A program made the translations under genes and the position numbers. Shown here piece after piece: positions 37,185-46,596 of a stretch of DNA of 64,000 bases (position 1 is its first letter; each line of letters starts with the position of its first letter). The stretch comes from Deltaproteobacteria bacterium. Lineage in GTDB: Bacteria; Myxococcota_A; Polyangia; Polyangiales; Polyangiaceae. The DNA lies in assembly GCA_003235365.1 (NCBI GenBank), contig QJWJ01000527.1:50746-114745 (forward strand), written 5' to 3'. The notes under the pieces were generated by a model. The model did no database searches, was not told the origin of the DNA, and was given only the letters and a program-made list of their open reading frames with translations.

Positions 37185-39089
37185 ATGACCGCGGAACACG
37201 AGGTGCGATGGTCGACGCTGCTGGCGTTCGGCGTCGCCTGCGGGTGCGCTGAGCAGGACGCTTCCGACTCGGTCACGACGGCGATGCCGCGTTCTCCCGA
37301 CGTTTCGGTCGTTGCCGCTTCGTCGACTCCTGACGCTGGCGCTGAGCGGCATGATAGCAGTCGTGGAAGTGGTGCACCGGGCCCTGTCAGCTCCATGACC
37401 GTCCCGTCCTTCGTGTCGGACGACGACCGTGAGCCCATCGTGACGATTTCCGACGCCGGCGGCTGTGAACGCCAGGTTGTGTATTCGGATTTGGTGTTGG
37501 AGGAGCCACCGCCCTTTGACGTCGTCATCGTTGCGGACAATTCGGGGAGCATCAGTTGGTCTCGCGACGACCTTTCCGCCGGCTTGTCGACCTTGCTGGA
37601 CGAAGTTCACGGTCGTAACGTCCGTTTCTTCGTCTTGACGCCCACCCAGTACGGTGCCGATAGCGCTCTGCTCGAACGGACGACTGGGCTCGCTCCCGTT
37701 CAGCACAGCGATCCTGCGACGGGGCAGCCGTACTCGCCCGCGATGACTACGTACAGTCAGCGGTGTACGGATCTGCTGGGGGTCGACATCGATTGTCCCT
37801 CGAGCCCGGACGCACCGCCCGCTCAGTACGTGTTGAACGGAACGTTCGACTTCTTCATGCCCCCGCCAGTGGCCGCGATAACCCAGGACATGACTCATTC
37901 GGAGATTGCCGAGCAGCAGCGCCGGATCGCCGATGCGGTGCTGGAACTGGGTGCCACTGGGGCTCCCTACGAACAACCGCTCTGTACGTTGGGTCGTTAC
38001 GTGAGCCAGCCGGAGGGGCTGCTTCCCGAGCGAGTCGTTTTCGTCGTGATTTCGGACGAAGACGACGTGAGCGACCCGAAGGAGTGTCTGACCGGCTACG
38101 AGCTGGAGCGACGTTCGCTCGAGGACGCGCCGCCACCTTCGTGCTCGGACTGCAAGGTGATGCGCTACTACGCCAGTTCTTCCTACGTCCAGCCTCGCAC
38201 GGAGTACCGCTGCGTGCCGACCGACGACACCGGGCAACCCTTGCCCGAGCTGGCCGTCGAGAGTTTCGTTTCGTACTCGGCGGCAGCCGCGTGCGACCGC
38301 GAAGGAAACGAGTGCGACGAGCAGGAACTCGCGACGGTGGCTAGATACTGCGGGGCGGGCGTCGTCATCGAAAAGTGCGAGCACGTGTGTGCTGACGAAG
38401 TTGCAGGATGTACGCTGGAGTTGCCCGAAGACGTGACGGATGCTTGCTCACAACCGTTCACCCATCTGGGCGTGCCGTACGACAATCACGTCGAGTATTG
38501 CAATCAACGCTACCAATGGGGAGACTTCGGCGATTGTGTCTCGATGCTGAGCGACCCCCTTCCCGCCGACGCGACCAGCCCGACTCTGCACTCATTCCCG
38601 CGGCCTCGGACGCTGTTGACGGGTACGAGTAACGTGACACTGCCGACCAGCGCGCTTGCAGATCACTTCGTAGACGGCGCTGAAGCTGCCTTCGGAACCG
38701 GCAACTACTTCGTCGAGTCCATCGTCTTCGATGAGCGTTTTGCCTGCGCGCCACGAGCGGGCCAAAGCCCCGCCCCGCTGCTTGCGTCCGTCGCCAGTAG
38801 CGAGGACGACGTATTTGCCATCTGCGATGCGTATGCCCCCGCGCTTCAACGCATCAACGCTTTTGCCCAGTCGTCGCTTCGGACGGAGTACCCACTGAAG
38901 CTGCGAGTTCGCGAGACCATCGAGGCCGTCGTGATCACCGACGTTGGCGGTGGCACCCGATCCTTGGCCTCGACGGAGTACGAATACGACGACGTTGCAT
39001 CCGTACTTCGCTTGCAGCGCGACGCAATCACGGGCGCGGATCGCAGCCTGAACGTCGAACTCGCCGTTCACTGCGGCCCGGTGCGTTGA
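37185..39089 (+). CDS. Lipoprotein with a von Willebrand factor A domain
   Basis: 634 residues from the ATG at 37185. The short hydrophobic segment STLLAFGVACGC provides a lipobox, followed by an Ala/Ser/Asp-rich linker. The VWA domain starts near residue 110 with FDVVIVADNSGSIS, where Asp118-x-Ser120-x-Ser122 is the MIDAS metal site, and continues with VFVVISDEDDVSD. The protein is Cys-rich (for example CSDCKVMRYY, CDEQELATVARYC), suggesting disulfides in the envelope. It probably binds a protein ligand through a divalent cation. No MoxR ATPase is adjacent, unlike typical MoxR-VWA systems. Confidence 0.8.
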   Translation: MTAEHEVRWSTLLAFGVACGCAEQDASDSVTTAMPRSPDVSVVAASSTPDAGAERHDSSRGSGAPGPVSSMTVPSFVSDDDREPIVTISDAGGCERQVVYSDLVLEEPPPFDVVIVADNSGSISWSRDDLSAGLSTLLDEVHGRNVRFFVLTPTQYGADSALLERTTGLAPVQHSDPATGQPYSPAMTTYSQRCTDLLGVDIDCPSSPDAPPAQYVLNGTFDFFMPPPVAAITQDMTHSEIAEQQRRIADAVLELGATGAPYEQPLCTLGRYVSQPEGLLPERVVFVVISDEDDVSDPKECLTGYELERRSLEDAPPPSCSDCKVMRYYASSSYVQPRTEYRCVPTDDTGQPLPELAVESFVSYSAAAACDREGNECDEQELATVARYCGAGVVIEKCEHVCADEVAGCTLELPEDVTDACSQPFTHLGVPYDNHVEYCNQRYQWGDFGDCVSMLSDPLPADATSPTLHSFPRPRTLLTGTSNVTLPTSALADHFVDGAEAAFGTGNYFVESIVFDERFACAPRAGQSPAPLLASVASSEDDVFAICDAYAPALQRINAFAQSSLRTEYPLKLRVRETIEAVVITDVGGGTRSLASTEYEYDDVASVLRLQRDAITGADRSLNVELAVHCGPVR

Positions 39090-39495
39090 GCGTGCGCCGG
39101 CTATCTCGCGGGTCACCATTCATCACGAACCCGTCAGTGCGCCCGGAAAGGCCACGTCAGCGGAGCATCTCGGGGTCGAGTCATGAATACCTGATGTGGT
39201 CGAAGGTAGTGAATTTGAAACCGGCTCACATGCGTCAGTCGACACGACGCGCGCGACTGCACAGATGTTGTGGATGTAGCGTTACCTCCGCAGCGGCAGC
39301 GCGGCTCACGGGTAGATCGAGCCGCTGCTGGGGACCCGATATTCCGCGACGGTCCCTATTGTGCCGTCACAGCGAAAGGGCCAACGGGTTAGCGTTCCCT
39401 TCAGAGTCGCTCGACTCGTGAGCGGATGGCCCGAAGTTGAAGACGTGACAGTAGTTAGGTGCCTGCGCGCAAACGGGCTGGGGACTGGATCTGAT
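39090..39495. other. Intergenic region, nothing identified
   Basis: 406 bases between two plus-strand lipoprotein genes. The frame of the downstream gene is open into this region (from 39361) but lacks protein-like composition before the signal peptide. No terminator with a T-run, tRNA or repeat was seen. Confidence 0.4.
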
Positions 39496-40692
39496 ATGGG
39501 AATGCTACGTCGGGAAAGAGTGATCACCGCCGCGCCGCTGCTTTGTATGGCTGCACTCCTGGCGTCGGCATGCGGGGGAAAGAAGTTTCAGATCGCCGAG
39601 TCGTTGCCCATGGACGATGGCGCGGAGCTCACACCTGGCGGTAGCGGTTCGGGGACAGACGAGCAACCGCTGTCAGGCGATCCTTTGCCGTCGAGTGAGG
39701 CCGAACCGAGCGACGGCAAGACCTCGACGGCATCGATTTCGTCGACCGGTGTTCCATCGACCAAAGCGGACGACGAGTCCGAGCCTGAGGTCGAACCGGC
39801 GCCTGACAGTTCCGAAGACCAACCGGTGGTTGTCCCGACGGAGAAGGGTGACGCGGGGATCACGGACCCCGAGGATGACGAGAACACGAACGACGCCTCC
39901 AGTGTCGCTCCTGCTGACGTCGACGCGGGCGGCGACGAACCGGCTGAGCCCGAACCCGAGCCGGAGCCAGAACCAGACCTGGATCCCTTCAGCTTCTTCG
40001 TGACCAGTTTTGCCTCGATGCAGGCGCTGTCGGGTAGCGACTTGGGGTTCGGTGGTGACTTGCGGTATGGCGAACAGAGTGGGCTCGCAGGTGCCGACAA
40101 GATCTGCAGCGAGATCGCCGAAATCTCCATGCCGGGTTCCAGCGTCAAGCGCTGGCGCGCATTTCTGAGCGCGTCGTCGGGACCTGACGGTTCTCCCGTC
40201 AACGCCATCGATCGGATCGGCGACGGGCCTTGGTATGATCGCCTCGGTCGGCTCGTCGCTGAAGACGTCGAAGGTTTGCTCGATGATCGACCCGAAGGCG
40301 ATTCGGCGATCGCCGAAGACCTACCCAACGAATTCGGCGACTCCAATCACATCGTGGCCGGCGAGGAGATGTCGCACCAGGACGTACTGACCGGTTCGGA
40401 CCAGAACGGCAAGTTGTCTGGTCGAACGTGTTCCGACTGGACGAGTACGTCCGTTTCCGAACGTCCCATGGGTGGCCACCCGTGGCCAGTTTACAGCGGC
40501 GATCATTGGATGGGCGCTCACACCGTCCCGGGGTGCGCGGCGAGCGTCGGCAACGGCGATGGTGGCTATTACGGCCGCGGTGGCGGGTCCGGCGGTGGCT
40601 GGAGCTGGATCGGCTCACCCCTTGAACCGGTGAGCGGCGTTGGCGACGGGGGCGGGTATGGTGCCATCTACTGCTTCGCGCTGAGCGAATAG
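39496..40692 (+). CDS. Lipoprotein with acidic linker and endostatin/DUF1554-like domain
   Basis: 398 residues from ATG 39496 (a second ATG is 6 bases on). The signal peptide ends in LLASAC, a lipobox. Residues 30-175 are a disordered acidic linker rich in Asp, Glu, Pro and Ser, including a Pro-Glu repeat (PAEPEPEPEPEPD type). The C-terminal domain (about 175-398) carries FFVTSFASMQAL, GLAGADKICSEIAE, WRAFLSAS, IGDGPWYDRLGRLVA and a terminal CSDWTST and YCFALSE. That pattern, GADxxC, W-R-A-F/Y-L-S, G-P-W and a final F/YCF, resembles the DUF1554/endostatin-like C-lectin fold. It probably displays a ligand-binding head on the cell surface. Confidence 0.7.
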   Translation: MGMLRRERVITAAPLLCMAALLASACGGKKFQIAESLPMDDGAELTPGGSGSGTDEQPLSGDPLPSSEAEPSDGKTSTASISSTGVPSTKADDESEPEVEPAPDSSEDQPVVVPTEKGDAGITDPEDDENTNDASSVAPADVDAGGDEPAEPEPEPEPEPDLDPFSFFVTSFASMQALSGSDLGFGGDLRYGEQSGLAGADKICSEIAEISMPGSSVKRWRAFLSASSGPDGSPVNAIDRIGDGPWYDRLGRLVAEDVEGLLDDRPEGDSAIAEDLPNEFGDSNHIVAGEEMSHQDVLTGSDQNGKLSGRTCSDWTSTSVSERPMGGHPWPVYSGDHWMGAHTVPGCAASVGNGDGGYYGRGGGSGGGWSWIGSPLEPVSGVGDGGGYGAIYCFALSE

Positions 40693-40764
40693 CTCGTGGA
40701 CACGGCAATGTCCTTTGCCCCAACCCAACCGGGGTCCAAGAACTGACAATCGTGCTTCGCCCTT

Positions 40765-41598
40765 TCAGAGCGACAGTTGCAGGGATATGTCCGCTGCTGG
40801 CGCGGAGTGCGTCAGTGCTCCCACGCTGATGGCGTCGACCCCCGTGGCCGCCAATTCAGCCACCGTCTGCAAGGTGACGCCCCCCGAGACCTCGATCAAG
40901 GCGCGTCCGTTAACTCTTTCCACGCCTCTCACCACGTCTGCGAGCTCGAAGTTGTCGAGCATTACGATGTCGGCCCCCGCAGCGAGGGCTTCGTCGAGCA
41001 TGTGCAGGTCGGCAACCTCGACTTCAATCTTCGTCGTGTGCGGCGCCCGAGCGCGCGCAAGCCTGATGGCCTTTGTGACGCCGCCAGCGGCAACGATGTG
41101 GTTGTCTTTGATTAGAACTGCCGCACCCAAATTGTCGCGATGGTTGTACGCGCCCCCGACGCGGACAGCGTAGCGTTCCAACGCTCTCAATCCGGGTGTC
41201 GTCTTGCGGGTGTCGGTGATGCGCACGCGGTCGTTGGCAGCTGCCTTCACGAAACGACGTGCCATCGTGGCGATGCCGCTGGCACGCTGAGTCAGGTTCA
41301 GCGCTGATCGTTCGGCTTCGAGCAGCGCACGAGCGTTGCCCTCGACCGTCCATACCGGTTGCCCAATCGCCACGTCGGCGCCGTCAGCCACGTGCGCCTC
41401 GAACGTCAGGTGCGGATCGAGCAAGGCAAAAACCCGACGAAACAGTGCGCCGCCGCAAGCTACGAGCGGGGACTTTGCGATTGCCACTGCACGCCCTCGA
41501 GCGTCCGTCGCGACGGTCGCCTCCGTGGTGAGGTCTCCCGAGCTCAGGTCCTCGCGCAGGGTCATGCGTGCCAATTCGTCGATGTCTAGTGGTGTCAC
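40765..41598 (-). CDS. nadC: Nicotinate-nucleotide pyrophosphorylase (carboxylating)
   Basis: 277 residues, typical for quinolinate phosphoribosyltransferase, which converts quinolinate and PRPP to nicotinate mononucleotide in de novo NAD synthesis. Motifs: DLTTEATV near the N-terminus, ERSALNLTQRASGIATMARR, the RKTTPGLRALERYAVRVGG active-site segment, HRDNLGAAVLIKDNHI, and the C-terminal IEVSGGVTL and TGVDAISVGALTHS phosphate-binding loops. It is convergent with the lectin-like lipoprotein. nadA and nadB are not in this window. Confidence 0.96.
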   Translation of the reverse strand: MTPLDIDELARMTLREDLSSGDLTTEATVATDARGRAVAIAKSPLVACGGALFRRVFALLDPHLTFEAHVADGADVAIGQPVWTVEGNARALLEAERSALNLTQRASGIATMARRFVKAAANDRVRITDTRKTTPGLRALERYAVRVGGAYNHRDNLGAAVLIKDNHIVAAGGVTKAIRLARARAPHTTKIEVEVADLHMLDEALAAGADIVMLDNFELADVVRGVERVNGRALIEVSGGVTLQTVAELAATGVDAISVGALTHSAPAADISLQLSL

Positions 41599-41658
41599 GG
41601 GCTGACCCTACACCGCTTCGCGGCTATCGAGCAGCCCTCGGCGCACCAGGTCGGGAGC

Positions 41659-42417
41659 TCAGCCCGCCAGGCCGTAGCCGTGGGCGAGATAGCTGGAGAA
41701 GACGTTGCACGCGGCATGAAACAAGGTCCCCGCGCCAATGCCACCGGTGCGCGCTCGCAACCAGCCGAACAGGAGCGAAGGGAAGAATACGGCGAGACGA
41801 CTGGGCTGGCCGGTAGTCAGCAGGTGACCGACCGCGAAGATGGCGCTGCTCAGCAGCAGGCCCAGCCCGATCTTCGCACCAAACAACTCGCGCCGTGGGG
41901 GATGGTACTGGTCGAGCCGGCTCTGGAGAACCCCTCGGTAGAACATCTCTTCCGGCAGCGCGATGACAATCAAGTGTCCAAGCGCGAGGTCGGCGAAGCC
42001 GGAAGGGGGCGCGCCGACGAACGGCGTGCTGACCCCGAACCAGATTCGGTAGCCGAGCCAGAAGGCTGGAAACGTCAACGCACAGGCTACGAGGCACCAC
42101 CCGAGGGCCCGCGCGCTGGCGTGGCCGATTCGTCTCGCCGATAGTGGTTCGGCGGACAACACACCACCCAGCGCCAGTCCGTGAGCATGGACGGTCGTCG
42201 GAGCGTGTCTGAGAACCAGCCAGTAGCTCGCGCCGCCGAAGACCAGCGCGACTAGACTCGCGGCGTGTTCGCCTGGCGAGACGAGCGACACGACGGCGGC
42301 GAGTGCCGTAACCAGGCACCCTGCGCCCAGGGTGTGACGCAGCGACGCCGAGGTGGGCTTGTCCGTCGTCGCGCCGCTTGCAGGGGGTTCATCTGCCAAT
42401 GCGGGAGCACAGTACAC
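41659..42417 (-). CDS. CPBP/MrtC-type glutamic intramembrane protease
   Basis: 252 residues when started at the GTG at 42417; the frame is open to 42603, so up to 62 more residues are possible and the start is uncertain. There are about seven or eight membrane segments. The CPBP (Abi) motifs are intact: Glu-Glu-x-x-x-Arg in LPEEMFYRGVLQSRL, the second-motif His in IFAVGHLLTT, and HxxxN in FHAACNVFSSYLA. These form the glutamate-based active site seen in Rce1-like proteases. Myxobacterial relatives are linked to exosortase-like (myxosortase) processing, but no such substrate signal was found nearby. It lies upstream of nadC on the same strand, 60 bases away. Confidence 0.8.
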   Translation of the reverse strand: MYCAPALADEPPASGATTDKPTSASLRHTLGAGCLVTALAAVVSLVSPGEHAASLVALVFGGASYWLVLRHAPTTVHAHGLALGGVLSAEPLSARRIGHASARALGWCLVACALTFPAFWLGYRIWFGVSTPFVGAPPSGFADLALGHLIVIALPEEMFYRGVLQSRLDQYHPPRRELFGAKIGLGLLLSSAIFAVGHLLTTGQPSRLAVFFPSLLFGWLRARTGGIGAGTLFHAACNVFSSYLAHGYGLAG

Positions 42418-42689
42418 TGCGCGTCTTCGCGTCCGCCGTGCATTTGTGAGAAGGGCGACTGCCGCGGCAGGGGAACTCGACACGCCGAGTGTGTATCTCG
42501 CCACGAGCCGTACATCGTTCCAGGCGAACATCAGGCGGCCGGCCTGGTGCTCCCGGTTGCGAAATGCGAAACCGGTGGAAGATTGCCGCGCCGACGTGGT
42601 CACCGTCTAGCGGCTTCCCTCCGGCATCCCGCATTGGATAAGGTCGCGGCCCGCGGATTGCGAGCTGCCACGCGGCATTCGGAGGAACG

Positions 42690-45185
42690 ATGTACGGAGA
42701 AGATGGTGATTTCAAGAAGGGCAAGGTCAAGCCGGTAGTTGCGGTGGTCTTGCTCGTCGTGGCGGCCCTTGGCGCTGTCCTGTTCGTCACGGTCGGCGTC
42801 GAAAAAGACGCCGAGGTGCTGTCGCCCGAGAAAGCAGCCCTGGAGAAGAAGCGCATTCTGATGCTCCCCGAGCAGGAGCAAATCGAACAGTTTCGCAAGT
42901 ATGCAGCTGGTGAATCGAGCGCCTACTTGAAGGAAGAGGCGCTGAAGCGACTGGCCTGGGCGCAAGACCCGACGGGTATCGACCTGGCGATTGCCGCGCT
43001 CAAAGATCCGGAGCAGAAGATCCGCTCTCAAGCCGCGTTGGCACTTGCCGAGTACGGTTCGGCTGCGGACAAGGCGAAGCCCGCGCTGCTGGCGGCGCTG
43101 AAAGAAGCGGGGCCCGAATCCAAACCGCAAATCGCTTGGGCTCTGGTCGTGTTGCATGAACCGAGCGCGTTCGACGAGATCATGGCGCAATACCGCGCCG
43201 GCGCGCTGTCGACCGTACAGAAGCTCGGCGGCGGCAACGCCTTCGATCCGCAGAAGCTGGTGGAGCTGATCAGCACTGATCAATTGGCGGCGATGCACAA
43301 AGATGAAAGCCCCGCCGTGCGCCAGTTGGTGGCGACGGTGCTCAGTCGAAGCGCTGACCCCAAGTACACCGACCAACTCATTGCGCTCGTCAAAGACGCC
43401 GACAAGACGGTCGCTCATCAAGCAGCGCCAGGTCTCGGCAAGATCGGTGACGATCGTGCACGTCAGCCCTTGGTTGAAGCCCTGACGGGGCTATCCGCCG
43501 AGGAGCGCCTGGCGTACCTCGAGGCCCTTCGCGACGGCATCGGCACCAAGGGTCTAGTGCTCGCGTTGGACACGGTTTCCAAGGAGACGAAGACTCGCGA
43601 ATGGCATCAGACCGAGCAGGTCTTCAAGATGATCGACAAGCTCGCCGATCCCAGCGGTGGTGATGCATTGGTCGCTTATGCCGAGAAGAACGAGCACCCG
43701 CACTGGCAATACCGCAGTGGTGTCGCGTTGGCAGAAATCGGTGATCTACGCGCCGTTCCTCTCTTGGCGCGTCGCCTGCGTCAGGACACCCAGAAGATTT
43801 ATGGCGACGAAACCGACTACGAGCAGTTGCTCAAGCGCAACAACAACGAACGCACCGTGTCGGCGCGCATGCTGTCCGACTTGGCTCAGCTGCACCCGGA
43901 CAGCCGCGACGACATCAAGGAGAAGTCGGAGAAGGCAGTCTGGCAATGGGTGACGTCGCTACCGTTGCCCCACGCCAACGGCTTGCGCGCTCTGAGCTCC
44001 ATGGGGTCGAAGATTCACCTCAAGAAGCTGCGTGAGTGGGCGGATCCGCCGGACAAGCTGCCGCTCGAAGGACAGCAGCCGCCCATGCCCGATGCATGGG
44101 TCATTGCCCAAAGTGCGCTCCGCTACGTCGGCTGGATGAAGGACGAGCAGTCGTGGGGCATGCTCGAGCGACAGCTCAAGCGACGCGATCCCGATTTGGA
44201 CGTCACCCAAGAGGCGTTGATGGGTGGTGGCGTGGCCATCCTCGGCATGACGCTCCGCGCCCTGGGCGTCGGCGCTTCCGACGGCTTCAGCGAATGGGGC
44301 GACAACCGGGCGTTCAAGCCGCTGATGACGTACATTCTCGATCCGAAAGAGCACGAAGAGGCGCGCGAGCACGCCTGCATGGCACTCGCTTGGGTTGCTA
44401 CTGACGAAGAGATGGTCAAGGTCGCCGAAACGATCGAAGAGCACAGCGGCGACGACAAGAAAGAGCAGACCATTCGCTGGTGCTTGTTGGAGACGCTCGT
44501 CCAGCGTCCGGTACCAGGCACCGCCGCTGCTCTGCTGCCGATGCTGAAGTCGAGTGGTGACTTGCAGTTGCGTCACCAAGTCGCGCGCGCCATCGGCAAG
44601 GCGGGGTTGTCCGCGGACGTGGCGGCGCAACTGTTCGAGATGCTCAAGGACGAGTCGCTGATGCTCGATGCGGGCTTGGCTCTCATGTTGGGCGGTACTG
44701 ACGAGACCGCGGCCCGCGCGCTGGCTGCGTTGGCTGACGTTCCGCCTGAGGCGCTGCTCGAGCTGCAGGAGATGTGGTACCGCTCGTTCGGCTATTGGTC
44801 GCAGCTCGACCTGGAAAAGGGGCACATCTTCCGCTTCGTCGACAACGCGGTTGCGATGAGCCGGGTCGAGATCCGCGACGCCGCTCAGGATTGGGCGACC
44901 GTGCAGCTGATGCGGCAATTCGACAACCTGATGTACGACAACGGACCGCACTCGTTTACCCGCGTGGTGTTGCGCAAGCGGCTCATCGACATGGCCAAAG
45001 GCAGCGATGCTGACAAGCGCGCGGCCTCTCTTCGCACTCTGAAGTTCATGGGCGAACAGGGCGTACTGCTGTCCCTGCGCGACGCCGGAGGCGAGACTGG
45101 CAAGTTGGCGTCAGCGGCCTATCACGACCTCATGAACCCGAAGATCACTTTGGGCGTCAAGGAGATCGACGACGAAGACAAGTGA
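42690..45185 (+). CDS. Single-pass membrane HEAT-repeat protein
   Basis: 831 residues. One N-terminal membrane helix (VVAVVLLVVAALGAVLFVTV, about 17-36) follows a short charged cytosolic start, leaving about 790 residues on the outer side of the membrane. From residue 60 onward it is built of HEAT/PBS-lyase-like helical pairs: PEQKIRSQAALALAEYGSAA, KTVAHQAAPGLGKIGDDRAR and QLRHQVARAIGKAGLSADVA. The array looks continuous to about residue 800. It is probably a periplasmic scaffold. The next two plus-strand genes follow at short spacing. A strong hairpin lies directly after its stop, so it may be transcribed separately from them. Confidence 0.82.
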   Translation: MYGEDGDFKKGKVKPVVAVVLLVVAALGAVLFVTVGVEKDAEVLSPEKAALEKKRILMLPEQEQIEQFRKYAAGESSAYLKEEALKRLAWAQDPTGIDLAIAALKDPEQKIRSQAALALAEYGSAADKAKPALLAALKEAGPESKPQIAWALVVLHEPSAFDEIMAQYRAGALSTVQKLGGGNAFDPQKLVELISTDQLAAMHKDESPAVRQLVATVLSRSADPKYTDQLIALVKDADKTVAHQAAPGLGKIGDDRARQPLVEALTGLSAEERLAYLEALRDGIGTKGLVLALDTVSKETKTREWHQTEQVFKMIDKLADPSGGDALVAYAEKNEHPHWQYRSGVALAEIGDLRAVPLLARRLRQDTQKIYGDETDYEQLLKRNNNERTVSARMLSDLAQLHPDSRDDIKEKSEKAVWQWVTSLPLPHANGLRALSSMGSKIHLKKLREWADPPDKLPLEGQQPPMPDAWVIAQSALRYVGWMKDEQSWGMLERQLKRRDPDLDVTQEALMGGGVAILGMTLRALGVGASDGFSEWGDNRAFKPLMTYILDPKEHEEAREHACMALAWVATDEEMVKVAETIEEHSGDDKKEQTIRWCLLETLVQRPVPGTAAALLPMLKSSGDLQLRHQVARAIGKAGLSADVAAQLFEMLKDESLMLDAGLALMLGGTDETAARALAALADVPPEALLELQEMWYRSFGYWSQLDLEKGHIFRFVDNAVAMSRVEIRDAAQDWATVQLMRQFDNLMYDNGPHSFTRVVLRKRLIDMAKGSDADKRAASLRTLKFMGEQGVLLSLRDAGGETGKLASAAYHDLMNPKITLGVKEIDDEDK

Positions 45186-45194
45186 GGCGCGACC

Positions 45195-45225
45195 GCGAGG
45201 ACGAGGCAAGGGCCTCGTCTCTCGC
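45195..45225 (+). terminator. Strong hairpin after the HEAT-protein gene
   Basis: An 8-bp perfect stem GACGAGGC-AAGG-GCCTCGTC (45200-45219), extended by a further 5 bp GCGAG/CTCGC (45195-45199 with 45221-45225) across a single bulged T. The T-run is absent, so it may be a termination or mRNA-stability element between the two genes. Confidence 0.5.
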
Positions 45226-45234
45226 TCTCTCGGG

Positions 45235-45798
45235 GTGGCTGCGCAGGTTGCCCAGGTGTCGGTGTGTGCGTCGCTCCTGGCCTGTTCTCAGTCCGTAACC
45301 AAAGCGGGGACGCCCGAGACGTCGAGCCCAGCGATTTCCTCGGGCAGCTGCATCACGGCAGGCCCGGAGATCTGTTACAACGCGCTCGACGACAATTGTA
45401 ATGGGCCCATCGATGAAGGCTGCGGCATCGATGGCGGTGTCGTCCAGTTCACCATCGCTTGGAACGAGTCGCGTGCAGACGTGGATCTCGAAGTGACTGA
45501 TCCCAGCGGCGAGGTGGTCGACATCGGGCAGGTCTCTCAGAGCGGCCTTTCCAAGGACCGCGATTGTCCGGGCAGCGACGACGATTGCCGGGGAGTGAAT
45601 CTGGAGAATGTCACGCTGGCTCCCGAAAAGGAACTCGTGCAAGGCAAGTATCTGGTGACGGTGCGTCTCGAGAGTTGGCCATCCGGAGATGAACCCGTGC
45701 GAGTGAACCTGGGCGTGCGTTTGGGAGCGAAGACCTACTCCTCCCAGATGACGCTGGTGCGGGAGAAGCAAGAGCGACGCTTCGTGTTCGTTCTGTAG
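45235..45798 (+). CDS. Lipoprotein with MopE-type metal-binding motif
   Basis: 187 residues from a GTG. SVCASLLAC is a plausible lipobox (Cys17). After a Ser/Thr-rich linker comes CYNALDDNCNGPIDEGCG, the Asp/Asn/Cys-rich repeat found in MopE and many deltaproteobacterial surface proteins and thought to bind metal. The rest is a beta-sandwich-like domain (VQFTIAWNESRADVDLEV, GKYLVTVRLESWPSGDEPVR), similar in feel to proteins that read DLDLHV/TDPSG motifs in the envelope. Start codon context is weak. It is 16 bases upstream of the zinc-finger gene, so the two are probably co-transcribed. Confidence 0.75.
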   Translation: MAAQVAQVSVCASLLACSQSVTKAGTPETSSPAISSGSCITAGPEICYNALDDNCNGPIDEGCGIDGGVVQFTIAWNESRADVDLEVTDPSGEVVDIGQVSQSGLSKDRDCPGSDDDCRGVNLENVTLAPEKELVQGKYLVTVRLESWPSGDEPVRVNLGVRLGAKTYSSQMTLVREKQERRFVFVL

Positions 45799-45814
45799 CC
45801 GCGGGGTCGGAGTC

Positions 45815-46294
45815 ATGGAGGTATTGGGCAGAGTGTTGCAGGAGGCAGATGCCTCGCGGGGACCAGACGTCGAATGGTCGGTGGAGATCCCCGCCGACTG
45901 GTTGAAATCCGGCACAGCGCTGAGTGTTCGCTTGCCGCGGCGCATGACTTGTGCACGCTGCTCGGGTGGCGGTTGCGACCTGTGTGACCGCCGCGGAGCC
46001 ATTGAGGTGTGCGACTCGGAGGCTGAGCCGGAAACCACCAACTTGGTCGTCAGCGACGTGCCGCAGGGCGTAGCCGCGGTGAGGATCCGAATTCCGGAAA
46101 AGGGCGCGCCACCCGCCGAAGACGGTCCGCGGGGCTATCTCATGCTGACGCTGCGGGCAGGGGATGCGCCTGCGTCCGCCGTGCAGCTGGTCGAATCGGG
46201 AGCCCATGTGGTGAGTGGCCCCGGTGTTTGGTGGGTTTGGCTCGTCGTCGTGGTCGCGAGCGTCGCGATGGGGCTCGTGCTCAGTTACCCGTGA
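45815..46294 (+). CDS. DnaJ-type zinc-finger membrane protein lacking a J domain
   Basis: 159 residues. The N-terminal part (WSVEIPADWLKSGTALSVRL) resembles a DnaJ C-terminal substrate-binding strand pair. It is followed by one zinc knuckle, Cys46-x-x-Cys49 and Cys54-x-x-Cys57 (CARCSGGGCDLCDRRG), instead of the four CxxCxGxG repeats of DnaJ. A second beta segment (AVRIRIPEKG, RGYLMLTLRAG) completes the likeness. A C-terminal membrane helix (about 138-157) would anchor it. No HPD-containing J domain is present, so it cannot activate DnaK in the usual way. It probably works with the lipoprotein upstream; function unknown. Confidence 0.72.
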   Translation: MEVLGRVLQEADASRGPDVEWSVEIPADWLKSGTALSVRLPRRMTCARCSGGGCDLCDRRGAIEVCDSEAEPETTNLVVSDVPQGVAAVRIRIPEKGAPPAEDGPRGYLMLTLRAGDAPASAVQLVESGAHVVSGPGVWWVWLVVVVASVAMGLVLSYP

Positions 46295-46596
46295 GTTGTC
46301 CCGTCCTGCTGCACTCGCTTCGGCGTCGACTCGCCGTGCCCGTGTCAGCAGCTGAGTCTGGAATTGCCCGAGGTTGGCGGGGCAATGTCCGAGTGGTTGG
46401 CGCTGTGCCGAGTTTCACTACATCGTCGACGCGGGGTTTGGCGTGAGTACGCCCAAATCAGTCAGCGTCGTGGAATGATGGAAGCCAGTTGTCTCTGCGC
46501 GGCGCAGGTGCTTCCGGCGGCGCTCAAAGGCGGTCTGGCCACGTCCGGGGAGACTTTTGTCGCGATTGCTGAGCGCATTCGCAAACTCGCGATATC
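46295..46596. other. Intergenic region, nothing identified
   Basis: 302 bases between the zinc-finger gene and the Fe-S oxidoreductase. A tRNA-Ser-like D-arm string at 46387-46398 is not supported by other tRNA elements. The promoter of the downstream gene should be here but is not obvious. Confidence 0.4.

Noticed and set aside
46387..46398. GTCCGAGTGGTT, a string like the D-arm of tRNA-Ser
   Set aside because: No matching anticodon stem, variable arm or GGTTCGA T-loop follows, and no acceptor stem can be paired.
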